This document shows, piece by piece, positions 24,664-33,806 of a DNA stretch of 64,000 nucleotides. Origin of the DNA: Prevotella sp. GTDB lineage: Bacteria > Bacteroidota > Bacteroidia > Bacteroidales > Bacteroidaceae. The notes under the pieces are model-generated. The model had not been told where the DNA came from and made no database searches. It saw nothing but the letters and a program-made list of their open reading frames with translations. The stretch lies in NCBI GenBank assembly GCA_017459445.1, contig JAFUDJ010000031.1, positions 1 to 64,000 of the forward strand, read 5' to 3'. Numbering within the stretch: the first letter of the stretch is position 1; every line of letters begins with the position of its first letter. The position numbers and the translations under genes were made by a program.

Positions 24664-26496
24664 ATGAAACAGAATACAACTGGACGGAGGATGGCGACCG
24701 CACTGCTGGCGGCCCTCCTGCTGGCTGTGCTGCCCACGGCTGCCGCCGACATCTTCATCACCCCCGACTCGTCGCTGGCCGATGCCGTGCGGAAGGCCCG
24801 CGAGATGCGGCGCATAGGACAGGCCACCAAGGTTACGATACACCTGGCGCCCGGCACCTATTACCTCTACGAACCGCTGCGGCTGCGCCCGGAGGACAGC
24901 GGCCTGACCATCGAAGGGCCTCAACCCGCCGCAGCAACAGCGTCTCCGGCGGACCTCGCCGTCATCAGCGGCGGCCTCCGCATCACGGATTGGAAGAGGC
25001 AGGGCAAGCTGCTGGTGGCCGACGTGCCCGATTTCAACGGCCGCCCCGTTGACTTCCGCCAGCTGTGGGTGAACGGTCGGAAGGCCGTCCGCGCCCGCGA
25101 CGTCAGCGACTTCGAGCAGATGCACCGCATCCTGACCTACGACAAGAAGAACCGCGTGCTCTGGATTCCCAAGGCTGCGGTCAACAAAATAGTCAGCGGA
25201 AAATCCGCCAACGCTCCATACTTGGAGATGGTGCTGCACGAGATGTGGTGCACCTCGAACCTGCGCATCAAGAGCCTGACGCCGCAAGGCGACTCTGTGG
25301 CCGTACGCTTCCACGACCCGGAGGCCAGGCTACAGTTCGAGCATCCGTGGCCGTCGCCCATGACACCTGACACGGGACACCCCTCGCCCTTCTACCTGAC
25401 CAACGCCCTGGAACTGCTCGACGAGCCCGGCGAGTGGTACCACGACATCCGCACGCACAAGCTTTACTACATGCCGCGCAACGGCGAAGCCCCAATGGCC
25501 AATGGCAAATCGTCAACGCTCAGTGCCGTCGTTCCCGTATTAGAGACGCTCGTGGAGTTCATCGGCAGCGCCGAACACCCCGTGCGCAACATCACCGTCA
25601 AGGGCGTCACCTTCAGCCATACCACGTGGATGCGCCCCTCGGAACAGGGCCATGTGCCCCTGCAAGCCGGCATGTTCCTGACGGAAGCCTACAAGCTGCG
25701 CCCGCAGATAGACCGCCCGAACAACCACAAGTTAGACAACCAGGGATGGCTGGGCCGCGCCCATGCCGCCGTGGAGCTGCACCATGCGGAGGCCATCGGC
25801 TTCCGGGGCTGCCGCTTTGAGCACTTGGGCGGCTCCGGCCTCGACTACGTCGTGGGGTGTCGCGGCGGAACCACGACACGCTGTACGTTCACCGATATTG
25901 CCATGAACGGCTACGTCTGCGGCTCATTCTCACCTGAGGGACAGGAGACGCACAGGCCCTACCAGCCCACCGACTTCCGCGAGGTGTGCACGGGACAGAC
26001 CGTCAGCCAGTCGGAGTTCTGCGACGTCACCAACGAAGACTGGGGCTGTGTGGCCGTCTGTGCGGGCTACGTCAGCGGCATCACCATCGAGCACAACACC
26101 ATCCATGACGTCAGCTATACGGGCATTTCGCTCGGCTGGGGATGGAACCGCGACCTGGTTTGCATGAAAGATAATAAGGTACGCGCGAACCTTATATATA
26201 ATTACGCACAGCACATGTACGACTGTGCCGGCATCTACACACTCGGCAACCAGCCCGGCACCGTCGTTTCGGAGAATGTGGTGCGCGACATCGCCACCCC
26301 GTCCTACGTCCACGACCCGAACCACTGGTTCTACCTCTACACCGACGAGGGCTCCAGCAACATCACCCTCCGCGACAACTGGACACCGGAAGAAAAGTTC
26401 CTCAAGAACGCCAACGGCCCCGGCAACGTGTGGGAAAACAATGGCCCGCAGGTTGCCGATGCCATCAAGCAGGCGGCTGGCGTCACTTCAGATTGA
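24664..26496 (+). CDS. Exported right-handed parallel beta-helix protein
   Basis: A 610-aa protein with signal peptide MATALLAALLLAVLPTAAA after a short basic start. The fold signs are repeated Asn/Thr/Ile rungs (NITVKGVTFSHT, GFRGCRFEHLGGSGLDYVVG, GITIEHNTIHDVSYTGISLG) and the motif LELLDEPGEWYHDI ... LYYMPRNGE. This is known from beta-helix glycosidases and lyases of PULs, possibly GH141-like. The Met at 24664 is preferred because a promoter covers 24579-24610. A Met 39 bp upstream is also possible. The exact substrate is not readable. Its 3' end overlaps the convergent Lrp gene by 14 bp. Confidence 0.75.
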   Translation: MKQNTTGRRMATALLAALLLAVLPTAAADIFITPDSSLADAVRKAREMRRIGQATKVTIHLAPGTYYLYEPLRLRPEDSGLTIEGPQPAAATASPADLAVISGGLRITDWKRQGKLLVADVPDFNGRPVDFRQLWVNGRKAVRARDVSDFEQMHRILTYDKKNRVLWIPKAAVNKIVSGKSANAPYLEMVLHEMWCTSNLRIKSLTPQGDSVAVRFHDPEARLQFEHPWPSPMTPDTGHPSPFYLTNALELLDEPGEWYHDIRTHKLYYMPRNGEAPMANGKSSTLSAVVPVLETLVEFIGSAEHPVRNITVKGVTFSHTTWMRPSEQGHVPLQAGMFLTEAYKLRPQIDRPNNHKLDNQGWLGRAHAAVELHHAEAIGFRGCRFEHLGGSGLDYVVGCRGGTTTRCTFTDIAMNGYVCGSFSPEGQETHRPYQPTDFREVCTGQTVSQSEFCDVTNEDWGCVAVCAGYVSGITIEHNTIHDVSYTGISLGWGWNRDLVCMKDNKVRANLIYNYAQHMYDCAGIYTLGNQPGTVVSENVVRDIATPSYVHDPNHWFYLYTDEGSSNITLRDNWTPEEKFLKNANGPGNVWENNGPQVADAIKQAAGVTSD

Positions 26497-26950
26497 TGCC
26501 ATACTGCTGCTTGACCTCGCTCATGACGAAGGTACTCTCCAGCGAGGCCAGGTTGTCGATGTCGCCCAACTGGTTCAGAACGAACGCCTGATACTGCTTC
26601 ATGTCGGAGGCACGGACTTCCAGCAGATAGTCGTACTGGCCTGACGTGTTGTAGCAGGCCAGCACTTCCGGCATGCGTTGTATCCGGCGGGCAAAGGCGT
26701 CGGCCAGCTCGTGGTTGATTTGCTTGAGCTTCACTTTGCAGAACACCAGCAGCCCCTGGTTCAGCTTTTCCGGGTCGAGCACGGCCACATATTTCTTGAT
26801 ATAGCCCTTGCGCTCTAATCGTTTCTGGCGCTCAAAGACGGGAGTCGGCGTCAGATGCACCGCATCGGCCAGCTCTTTCGTAGTCAGCTTGCCGTTCTTC
26901 TGAAGCGTCCTAAGTATCTGTAAGTCAATGTCGTCTAATACTTCTGCCAT
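26483..26950 (-). CDS. Lrp/AsnC family transcriptional regulator
   Basis: A 155-aa regulator: N-terminal winged helix (DDIDLQILRTLQKNGKLTTKELADAV, split by the helix turn) and a C-terminal RAM ligand domain (QGLLVFCKVKL ... YDYLLEVRASDM). Such proteins form octamers and sense amino acids such as Leu or Met. Its promoter stands back-to-back with that of metY, with 3 bp between the two -33 elements. Control of the metY-cysK operon, and of itself, is therefore likely. Confidence 0.92.
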   Translation of the reverse strand: MAEVLDDIDLQILRTLQKNGKLTTKELADAVHLTPTPVFERQKRLERKGYIKKYVAVLDPEKLNQGLLVFCKVKLKQINHELADAFARRIQRMPEVLACYNTSGQYDYLLEVRASDMKQYQAFVLNQLGDIDNLASLESTFVMSEVKQQYGINLK

Positions 26951-27021
26951 GGCGTTTGGAATATTTTTCTGTTAAGCGGGCGTTTTAACGCCCAATTTAG
27001 AGGTTTATTCTGTTCAGATTG

Positions 27022-27053
27022 CAAAAATAGTGATATTTTCTGAAATAAGCAAA
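27022..27053 (-). promoter_or_regulatory. Promoter of the lrp-like gene
   Basis: On the minus strand TTTG (27050-27053), 20 bp, TATTTTTG (27022-27029). Confidence 0.75.
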
Positions 27054-27056
27054 TAA

Positions 27057-27088
27057 TTTGGCAGATATTTCCAAATACCGTAACTTTG
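27057..27088 (+). promoter_or_regulatory. Promoter of metY-cysK with structured leader
   Basis: TTTG (27057-27060), 20 bp, TAACTTTG (27081-27088). The leader to 27186 is about 90 nt. It contains a hairpin (CTCCGG/CCGGGCGAG flanked by TCCC/GGGA, 27125-27160) and a short upstream frame starting ATGTCAAACC at 27118. Confidence 0.75.
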
Positions 27089-27186
27089 CACCCAGAAAAT
27101 TAAAACAACAAGAAGAATGTCAAACCTTCCCGAAGCTCCGGCAAGCCACCGGGCGAGGGAACTAAAAAGAAGAAAGGAAAAGAATC

Positions 27187-28476
27187 ATGAGCAAGAAGAA
27201 CTACCGCTTTGAGACATTGCAACTCCATGTAGGCCAGGAACAGGCCGACCCCGCAACGGACGCACGAGCCGTGCCCATATATCAGACCACCTCGTACGTA
27301 TTCCGCAACTCGCAGCATGCCGCCGACCGCTTCGGCCTGCGCGATGCCGGCAACATCTACGGACGACTGACCAACTCGACGCAGGGTGTCTTCGAGGAGC
27401 GCGTAGCCGCCCTTGAGGGAGGCGTGGCAGGACTGGCCGTGGCCTCCGGTGCCGCCGCCGTGACCTACGCCCTGCAGAACATCGCCCAGGCCGGCGACCA
27501 TATCGTAGCCGCCGACAACCTCTATGGCGGTTCCTATAACCTCATCACCCACACGCTGTCCACGCAGGGCATCAGCAACACCATCGTCAACGTCAACGAC
27601 CTGCAGGCCCTGGAGGCTGCCATCCAGCCCAACACCAAGGCCGTCTATGCCGAGACGTTCGGCAACCCCAACTCCGACGTGCTGAACATTGAGGGCGTCG
27701 CAGCAGTGGCTCATCGCCATAACATCCCCCTCATCGTCGACAATACGTTCGGCACACCGTACCTGATTCGCCCCATAGAGCACGGCGCAGACGTCGTGGT
27801 TCACTCTGCCACCAAGTTCATCGGCGGACACGGCTCGTCGTTAGGCGGTGTCATCGTCGACGGCGGAACGTTCGACTGGAAGGCCAATGCCGACAAGTTC
27901 CCCACGCTGGCCAAGCCCGACCCGTCGTACCACGGGGCCGTCTTTGCCGACGTAGCAGGGGCCGCAGCCTTCGCCACCCGCATCCGTGCCGTGATTTTAC
28001 GTGACACCGGCGCAACAATTTCACCCTTCAATGCGTTTATATTATTGCAGGGCCTTGAGACGCTCAGCCTGCGCGTGGAGCGCCATGTGCAGAACGCCTT
28101 GAAAGTGGTCGACTTCCTGCAGAAGCACCCGAAGGTGGCCAAGGTGAACCATCCGGCAGTGGAAAGCCATCCTGACCACGCCCTCTACCAGCAGTACTTC
28201 CCGCAGGGGGCTGCCAGCATCTTCACCTTTGAAATCAAGGGCGGCCAGGAAGAGGCATGGCGCTTCATCGACTCGCTGGAGATATTCTCCCTGTTGGCCA
28301 ACGTGGCCGACGTGAAGAGCCTGGTGATTCACCCCTACACGACCACGCACTCACAGCTGAGCGAGCAGGAGCTGGCCGAGCAGCACATCACGCCGTCGAC
28401 CATCCGCCTGAGCATCGGAACAGAGCATATCGACGACATTCTGGAAGACCTCGCACAGGCGCTGGAGAAAATCTAA
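27187..28476 (+). CDS. metY: O-acetylhomoserine sulfhydrylase (aminocarboxypropyltransferase)
   Basis: A 429-aa PLP enzyme of the Cys/Met metabolism family that makes homocysteine from O-acetylhomoserine and sulfide. The PLP lysine is Lys210 in HSATKFIGGHGSS. The length and the insert DWKANADKFPTLAKPDPSYHG fit the MetY branch rather than MetB. It is cytoplasmic and the first gene of a two-gene operon with cysK, 83 bp apart with short AT-rich repeats between. It is divergent from an Lrp-type regulator. Confidence 0.93.
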   Translation: MSKKNYRFETLQLHVGQEQADPATDARAVPIYQTTSYVFRNSQHAADRFGLRDAGNIYGRLTNSTQGVFEERVAALEGGVAGLAVASGAAAVTYALQNIAQAGDHIVAADNLYGGSYNLITHTLSTQGISNTIVNVNDLQALEAAIQPNTKAVYAETFGNPNSDVLNIEGVAAVAHRHNIPLIVDNTFGTPYLIRPIEHGADVVVHSATKFIGGHGSSLGGVIVDGGTFDWKANADKFPTLAKPDPSYHGAVFADVAGAAAFATRIRAVILRDTGATISPFNAFILLQGLETLSLRVERHVQNALKVVDFLQKHPKVAKVNHPAVESHPDHALYQQYFPQGAASIFTFEIKGGQEEAWRFIDSLEIFSLLANVADVKSLVIHPYTTTHSQLSEQELAEQHITPSTIRLSIGTEHIDDILEDLAQALEKI

Positions 28477-28555
28477 ATCGGGAATCAACAATCCGTTAAT
28501 CGGAATCGACAATCCGCAAATCATAAATCAAGAATCCATCAATCACAAATACTGA
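28477..28555. repeat. AATC-type short repeats inside the metY-cysK operon
   Basis: About ten loosely spaced copies of AATC, roughly 7 bp apart, occupy the whole intergenic stretch. No promoter or terminator pattern is visible in it. Confidence 0.55.
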
Positions 28556-28559
28556 CAAT

Positions 28560-29507
28560 ATGGCTAAGATTGCAAAACAGCTGACCGAGCTTATCGGCAA
28601 CACCCCACTGCTGGAACTGAACAAGTTTTCGCAGGCGGAAGGCATTGAAACACCCATCATTGCCAAGATAGAGTACTTCAACCCCGGAGGCAGTGTGAAG
28701 GACCGCATAGCGCTGGCTATGATTGAGGACGCCGAGAAGAAGGGAATACTGAAGCCCGGCGCCACCATCATCGAGCCGACGAGCGGAAACACAGGCGTCG
28801 GTCTGGCACTGGTGTCAGCCGTCAAGGGCTACCACCTGATTCTCACCATGCCCGAGACGATGAGCGTAGAGCGCCGCAACCTGGTGAAAGCCTACGGCGC
28901 CGAGGTACGCCTGACCCCTGGAAAGGACGGCATGCCGGGCGCCATCAAGGCTGCCGAGGAACTGCGCGACAACACGCCCGGCTCCATCATCCTGCAACAG
29001 TTTGAGAATGCTGCCAATCCGGCCAAGCACTATGCCACTACCGGCCCGGAGGTATGGTCGCAGACCGACGGAGAAGTGGACATCTTCGTTGCCGGCGTAG
29101 GCACGGGCGGCACCGTGTCGGGAGTGGCCAAATACCTGAAGGAGCAGAAACCCGGCGTGAAGATTGTTGCCGTGGAGCCGAAGTCCAGCCCCGTGCTGAA
29201 CGGCGGACAGAGCGGCCCGCACAAGATTCAGGGCATCGGCGCCGGCTTCATACCCAAGACCTACGACGGAACCTTGGTTGACGAGGTGTTCGACGTGGAG
29301 AACGACGCCGCCATCCGCACGGGTCGCAAGGTGGCACAGCAGGAAGGTCTGCTGGTAGGTATCTCCGCAGGTGCAGCGCTGTATGCCGCTGCCGAGGTGG
29401 CCCGCCGCCCTGAAAACAAGGGCAAGAAGATAGTGGTGCTGCTGCCCGACACGGGCGAACGCTACCTCTCCACCGTGCTCTACGCCTTCGAGGACTACCC
29501 GCTGTAA
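28560..29507 (+). CDS. cysK: Cysteine synthase A
   Basis: A 315-aa PLP enzyme joining O-acetylserine and sulfide to cysteine. PLP lysine Lys47 lies in PGGSVKDR, the substrate loop TSGNTGVG and phosphate loop GTGGTVSG are present, and the length is typical. It is co-transcribed with metY, so both sulfide-fixing reactions come from one message. Confidence 0.95.
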   Translation: MAKIAKQLTELIGNTPLLELNKFSQAEGIETPIIAKIEYFNPGGSVKDRIALAMIEDAEKKGILKPGATIIEPTSGNTGVGLALVSAVKGYHLILTMPETMSVERRNLVKAYGAEVRLTPGKDGMPGAIKAAEELRDNTPGSIILQQFENAANPAKHYATTGPEVWSQTDGEVDIFVAGVGTGGTVSGVAKYLKEQKPGVKIVAVEPKSSPVLNGGQSGPHKIQGIGAGFIPKTYDGTLVDEVFDVENDAAIRTGRKVAQQEGLLVGISAGAALYAAAEVARRPENKGKKIVVLLPDTGERYLSTVLYAFEDYPL

Positions 29508-29581
29508 ATCGTCGCGGGATTCGGTTTGGGGATGACAAAACGCCCTGCCACGCGTCTTATATATAAATAAATGTATATAAG

Positions 29582-31645
29582 ATGAAAGCAACAAGAGCAA
29601 CATGGATATGGTATCCTGGTGACTTCGAGGTATGGCTGGGCAACATCTTCAATAACCGCCGCACAGAGCGCGGCGCCATGTTCCCGCCATTCTGGAAGCA
29701 GGACTCGCACTATGTGACGGTGGAATTCAGCAAGTCGGTCACCCTTGAGTGCGAAGAGACGGTCATGCTTGCCGTCGAGGGACAATTCAACCTGTCCCTC
29801 GACGGCAAGCTGCAGTCTGTCGCCCAAGGCACTATACGCCGCGACGCAGGCGCAGACGACCGCTACCTGTTCACCGTTCCCGCCGGAGAGCACAAGCTGA
29901 ACCTGAAGATATGGAACCAGGCGACGCCGCCCGCCCTATATATTAAAGGTACGCGCGTAAGCACCGACTCCACTTGGCTGGCCACCTACGAGGACAAGCT
30001 GTGGATAGACGAGAACGGCGTGGCGCACGGTTCCGGCATCTACGTGCCTGCTGCCTCCTGGCACTTCGACGACATTGACGCGCCGCCCTCCCACTACCGC
30101 TTGGAGCGTGAGGAACAACGCCCCGTCCGTTGCGACGCCATTGCAACAGACAGGACACTCTACGACTTCGGCCGTGAGACCTTCGGCTACCTGAAGGTCA
30201 AGGGGCTGCAGGGCACCGTCCGCGCCTACTACGGCGAGAGCCGCGAGGAAGCCTTGGACAAAGCGCACTGTGAAACGCTCGACGTGCTGACGTCCGATGC
30301 TCCGGCAGGAAGCAAGGCTTTCCGCTACGTCTGCATTGAGAAAGAGGCCGGAGCCAGCTACGATGACGTGCTCATGGACTATGAATACGCTCCCCACGAC
30401 CCGCAGCACAGCGGCTCGTTCCGCTGTTCCGACGAGGAGCTGAACCGCATCTGGGACGTTGCGGCCTACACGATGGACCTGACCACGCGCGAATTTTTCA
30501 TGGACGGCATCAAGCGCGACCGCTGGACATGGTCGGGCGACGCCATCCAGTCGTACCTGATGAACTACTACCTGCGCTTCGATTCCGAATGCGTGAAGCG
30601 CACCATCCGGCAGCTGCGCGGCAAAGACCCCGTGACAGCCCACGTCAATACCATCCTGGACTACACGTTCTATTGGTTCAAGTCGGTATACGACTACTAC
30701 CTATACACCGGCGACACGGCATTCGTCCGCGAGATGTGGCCGCGCATGGTGACACTGATGGACTACGTGCTCAGCCGTACCAATGCCGACGGCATGGCCG
30801 AGGGACAGCCCGACGACTGGATTTTCGTCGACTGGGTAGACTTCCCCATGCACAAGCGGGGCACGCTGTGCTTCGAGCAAATCCTGCTCATGAAGGCCAT
30901 GGAGACGATGGCTGTCTGTGCCAAGCTCCTGGGAATAAAAAGCAACTACCGCGTCAAGTCCGAAGAGTTGCGCAACAAGATTAAGCAGACCTTCTGGAGC
31001 TACGAGCAGAAAGCATACTATCACGCCATCGAGGAGGGCCAGATGAACCGGCAGCTCACCAAGTTCCCCAACATGTTCGCCATCCTCTATGGGTTAGCCT
31101 ACGAGGAAGAGCGCCGCGAGATTATGCAGAGCGTGATGCTCAACCCCGACATCGACCCCATCACCACACCCTATATGCGCTTCTACGAGCTTGAGACACT
31201 CTGCATAGACGGCCGGCACGAACAGGTTTTGCAGGAGATACGCGACTACTGGGGCGGCATGCTGCGCGAGGGCGCCACCTCGTTCTGGGAGAAATACGTG
31301 CCGTCGGAGAGCGGCACAGAGCATCTGGCCATGTACGGACGCCCCTACGGCAAGTCGCTCTGCCACGCCTGGGGAGCCTCGCCCGTGTACCTGTTAGGGC
31401 GCTACTACTTGGGCGTGCAGCCCACGAAGCCCGGCTATGCCGACTTTGAAGTGCGCCCCCGGCTGGGCGGACTGGCATGGATGGAGGGCACGGTGCCCAC
31501 ACCGCAGGGCCTCATCCGCGTATCCATGAACCGACAGGAGGTCAGGGTGTCGTCGACAGCCGACAGCGGCTGGCTCTGCGTGGACGGCCAGCGGCTGCGC
31601 ATCGAGCCCGGCAAGGACACCGTTTTGACATTAGCCGCATCATAG
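29582..31645 (+). CDS. GH78-like alpha-L-rhamnosidase
   Basis: A 687-aa protein with N-terminal beta-sandwich parts and an (alpha/alpha)6 catalytic domain. The GH78 signature DGIKRDRWTWSGD is at about 307-319 and HLAMYGRPYGKSLCHAWG near 590. Family members remove alpha-L-rhamnose from pectin side chains or glycosides. No signal peptide is visible, so it may act on imported glycosides in the cytoplasm. It shares its direction and a 29-bp gap with the following peptidase gene. In its coding sequence (29946-29957) lies the motif AAGGTACGCGCG. Confidence 0.85.
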   Translation: MKATRATWIWYPGDFEVWLGNIFNNRRTERGAMFPPFWKQDSHYVTVEFSKSVTLECEETVMLAVEGQFNLSLDGKLQSVAQGTIRRDAGADDRYLFTVPAGEHKLNLKIWNQATPPALYIKGTRVSTDSTWLATYEDKLWIDENGVAHGSGIYVPAASWHFDDIDAPPSHYRLEREEQRPVRCDAIATDRTLYDFGRETFGYLKVKGLQGTVRAYYGESREEALDKAHCETLDVLTSDAPAGSKAFRYVCIEKEAGASYDDVLMDYEYAPHDPQHSGSFRCSDEELNRIWDVAAYTMDLTTREFFMDGIKRDRWTWSGDAIQSYLMNYYLRFDSECVKRTIRQLRGKDPVTAHVNTILDYTFYWFKSVYDYYLYTGDTAFVREMWPRMVTLMDYVLSRTNADGMAEGQPDDWIFVDWVDFPMHKRGTLCFEQILLMKAMETMAVCAKLLGIKSNYRVKSEELRNKIKQTFWSYEQKAYYHAIEEGQMNRQLTKFPNMFAILYGLAYEEERREIMQSVMLNPDIDPITTPYMRFYELETLCIDGRHEQVLQEIRDYWGGMLREGATSFWEKYVPSESGTEHLAMYGRPYGKSLCHAWGASPVYLLGRYYLGVQPTKPGYADFEVRPRLGGLAWMEGTVPTPQGLIRVSMNRQEVRVSSTADSGWLCVDGQRLRIEPGKDTVLTLAAS

Positions 31646-31674
31646 ACAACACACACACGCACCACCATAACAAC

Positions 31675-33780
31675 ATGAAAAAAACATTTCTAATGACCAT
31701 GGCAACAGCCGCTACCCTGCTGACCCAAGCACAGGGCATCCAGTATCCGAAGGCCGAAAAGGGCAACACGGCAGACATCTATTTCGGCACGCGCGTAGAA
31801 GACCCCTACCGCTGGCTGGAGAACGACACCTCGGCACAGACTGCCGCATGGGTGGAGGCAGAGAACAAGATTACGAACGAATACCTGAACAAGATTCCCT
31901 TCCGCCAGAAACTGCTGAAGCGACTGACGGAGCTGGCCAACTACGACAAGGTGGGGGCACCGCGCAAGCACCACGGCAAGTGGTACTTCTACCGCCACGA
32001 CGGCCTGCAGAACCAGAGCGTGCTCTACCAGACGGACGAGCTGGGCGGCGAGCCGCGCGTATTCCTGGACCCCAATCAGCTGAGTACGGACGGCACGGTG
32101 GCGCTGAAGGGCACCTATTTCTCGCACAACGGACGGTGGGCCGCCTATGCCGTGTCACGCTCTGGCAGCGACTGGCAGGAGTTCTATGTCATCGACCTGC
32201 AGACAGGACAGCTCACGAACGACCACATCCTATGGGCCAAATTCTCCGGGGCAGCATGGCATGGCGACGGCTTCTACTATTCAGCCTACGACGCCCCCAC
32301 GCAGGGCAAGGAGTTTTCCAACGTCAATGCGGGTCATAAGATATACTATCACAAGATAGGGACACCGCAGTCGGAGGATGTGCTGTTCTACCAGAACCCG
32401 GCCTATCCGAAGCGTTTCTATTGGGTAGAGACGAACGAGGCGGAGACGGTGATGTACCTGTATGAGGACGGCGCCGGGGCCGGCAACACGCTCTATGTGC
32501 GCGACATGCGGCAGAAGGAGGCCCAGTTCATGCAGATGACGGCGGACATGGACTACCAGTACCAGCCCATTTACGACGAGAACGGGCGCCTGTATATCTT
32601 TACCAACTACGGGGCACCGAAAGGACGCATCATGACTGCCGACCTGCACAGGCCGGGCATCGGCGACTGGACGGAGCTCATCGGCGAACAGGGCGACGTG
32701 CTGAGCGGCGCCAGTGTCATCAACCGGCAACTGGTGCTGACCTACCAGAAGGACGCCGCCGACCGCGCCAGCCTGTACGGACTGGACGGCAAACTGATAC
32801 GCGATGTGCAGCTGCCCGGCGTGGGCAGCGTAGGCTTCACGGGCAATGAGCGGGAGCCAGAGTGTTTCTATACGTTTACGTCGTTCACCGTGCCGGGCAC
32901 CATCTACCGCTACGACATGCAGACGGGGCAGTCGGTGCTGTACGCCCAGCCCACAGTGAAGTTCCGGCAGGGCGACTATCAGACCGTGCAAGTGTTCTTC
33001 CCCAGCAAGGACGGCACGCGAATCCCCATGTTCCTGACCTATAAGAAGGGGCTGAAGCTGAACGGCAGCAACCCCGTCTACCTCTATGGCTACGGCGGTT
33101 TCAACATCTCGTTAGGCCCGTCATTCTCGGCCATGCGCATCCCGTTCCTCGAACAAGGCGGCATCTATGCACAGGCTACGCTGCGCGGCGGCAGCGAATA
33201 TGGCGAGGAATGGCACCAGGCTGGCACGAAGATGAAGAAGCAGAACGTGTTCGACGACTTCATCGGTGCAGCGGAATGGCTCATCAGCGAGGGCTATACG
33301 TCCAAGGAACGCATCGCCATCGTGGGCGGCAGCAACGGCGGACTGCTGGTCGGCGCCTGCATGACGCAGCGTCCTGACCTCTTCCGGGTTGCCATACCGC
33401 AGGTGGGTGTCATGGACATGCTGCGCTACCACCGTTTCACCATCGGCTGGAACTGGGCACCCGACTACGGCACCAGCGAAGACTCGCCTGAGATGTTTGA
33501 ATACCTGCGCGCCTATTCGCCCCTGCACAACCTGAAGCCCGGCACGCACTACCCCGCCACGCTGGTCACCACCGCCGACCACGACGACCGCGTAGTGCCC
33601 GCCCACTCGTTCAAGTTTGCCGCCACGCTACAGGAATGCCACACGGGGACGAATCCCGTCCTTATCCGCATCGACACCAAGGCAGGCCATGGCGGCGGCA
33701 AGCCGCTGGCCAAGGTGCTGGAGGAACAGGCCGACATCTACAGCTTCATCCTGTACAACATGGGCTTGCGGTACAAATAA
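31675..33780 (+). CDS. Exported prolyl oligopeptidase (S9A)
   Basis: A 701-aa serine peptidase with a short signal peptide (MKKTFLMTMATAATLLTQAQ). It cleaves short peptides after proline, probably in the periplasm. A seven-bladed propeller is followed by the alpha/beta hydrolase domain with Ser553 in GGSNGG, Asp in TADHDDRV and His672 in AGHGGG, a complete triad. The frame is open 198 bp further upstream inside the GH78 gene, but the signal peptide fixes the start at 31675. Length fits the family. Confidence 0.93.
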   Translation: MKKTFLMTMATAATLLTQAQGIQYPKAEKGNTADIYFGTRVEDPYRWLENDTSAQTAAWVEAENKITNEYLNKIPFRQKLLKRLTELANYDKVGAPRKHHGKWYFYRHDGLQNQSVLYQTDELGGEPRVFLDPNQLSTDGTVALKGTYFSHNGRWAAYAVSRSGSDWQEFYVIDLQTGQLTNDHILWAKFSGAAWHGDGFYYSAYDAPTQGKEFSNVNAGHKIYYHKIGTPQSEDVLFYQNPAYPKRFYWVETNEAETVMYLYEDGAGAGNTLYVRDMRQKEAQFMQMTADMDYQYQPIYDENGRLYIFTNYGAPKGRIMTADLHRPGIGDWTELIGEQGDVLSGASVINRQLVLTYQKDAADRASLYGLDGKLIRDVQLPGVGSVGFTGNEREPECFYTFTSFTVPGTIYRYDMQTGQSVLYAQPTVKFRQGDYQTVQVFFPSKDGTRIPMFLTYKKGLKLNGSNPVYLYGYGGFNISLGPSFSAMRIPFLEQGGIYAQATLRGGSEYGEEWHQAGTKMKKQNVFDDFIGAAEWLISEGYTSKERIAIVGGSNGGLLVGACMTQRPDLFRVAIPQVGVMDMLRYHRFTIGWNWAPDYGTSEDSPEMFEYLRAYSPLHNLKPGTHYPATLVTTADHDDRVVPAHSFKFAATLQECHTGTNPVLIRIDTKAGHGGGKPLAKVLEEQADIYSFILYNMGLRYK

Positions 33781-33806
33781 GTACCGCGCCATGGGAACCG
33801 GACAGT

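Noticed and set aside
24484..25314. Minus-strand frame of 276 codons running through the 22-bp repeats
   Set aside because: It is antisense to the beta-helix gene and its end is only the translated repeat array, which has a non-coding 22-bp period.
27089..27186. SAM riboswitch ahead of metY
   Set aside because: The piece CCCGAAGCTCCGGCAAGC recalls part of SAM-I, but the order of the other conserved parts is wrong and the leader is too short.
20959..33780. Classical polysaccharide utilisation locus
   Set aside because: Several glycoside hydrolases occur, but no SusC/SusD pair or hybrid two-component regulator is present, and metabolic genes interrupt the run.
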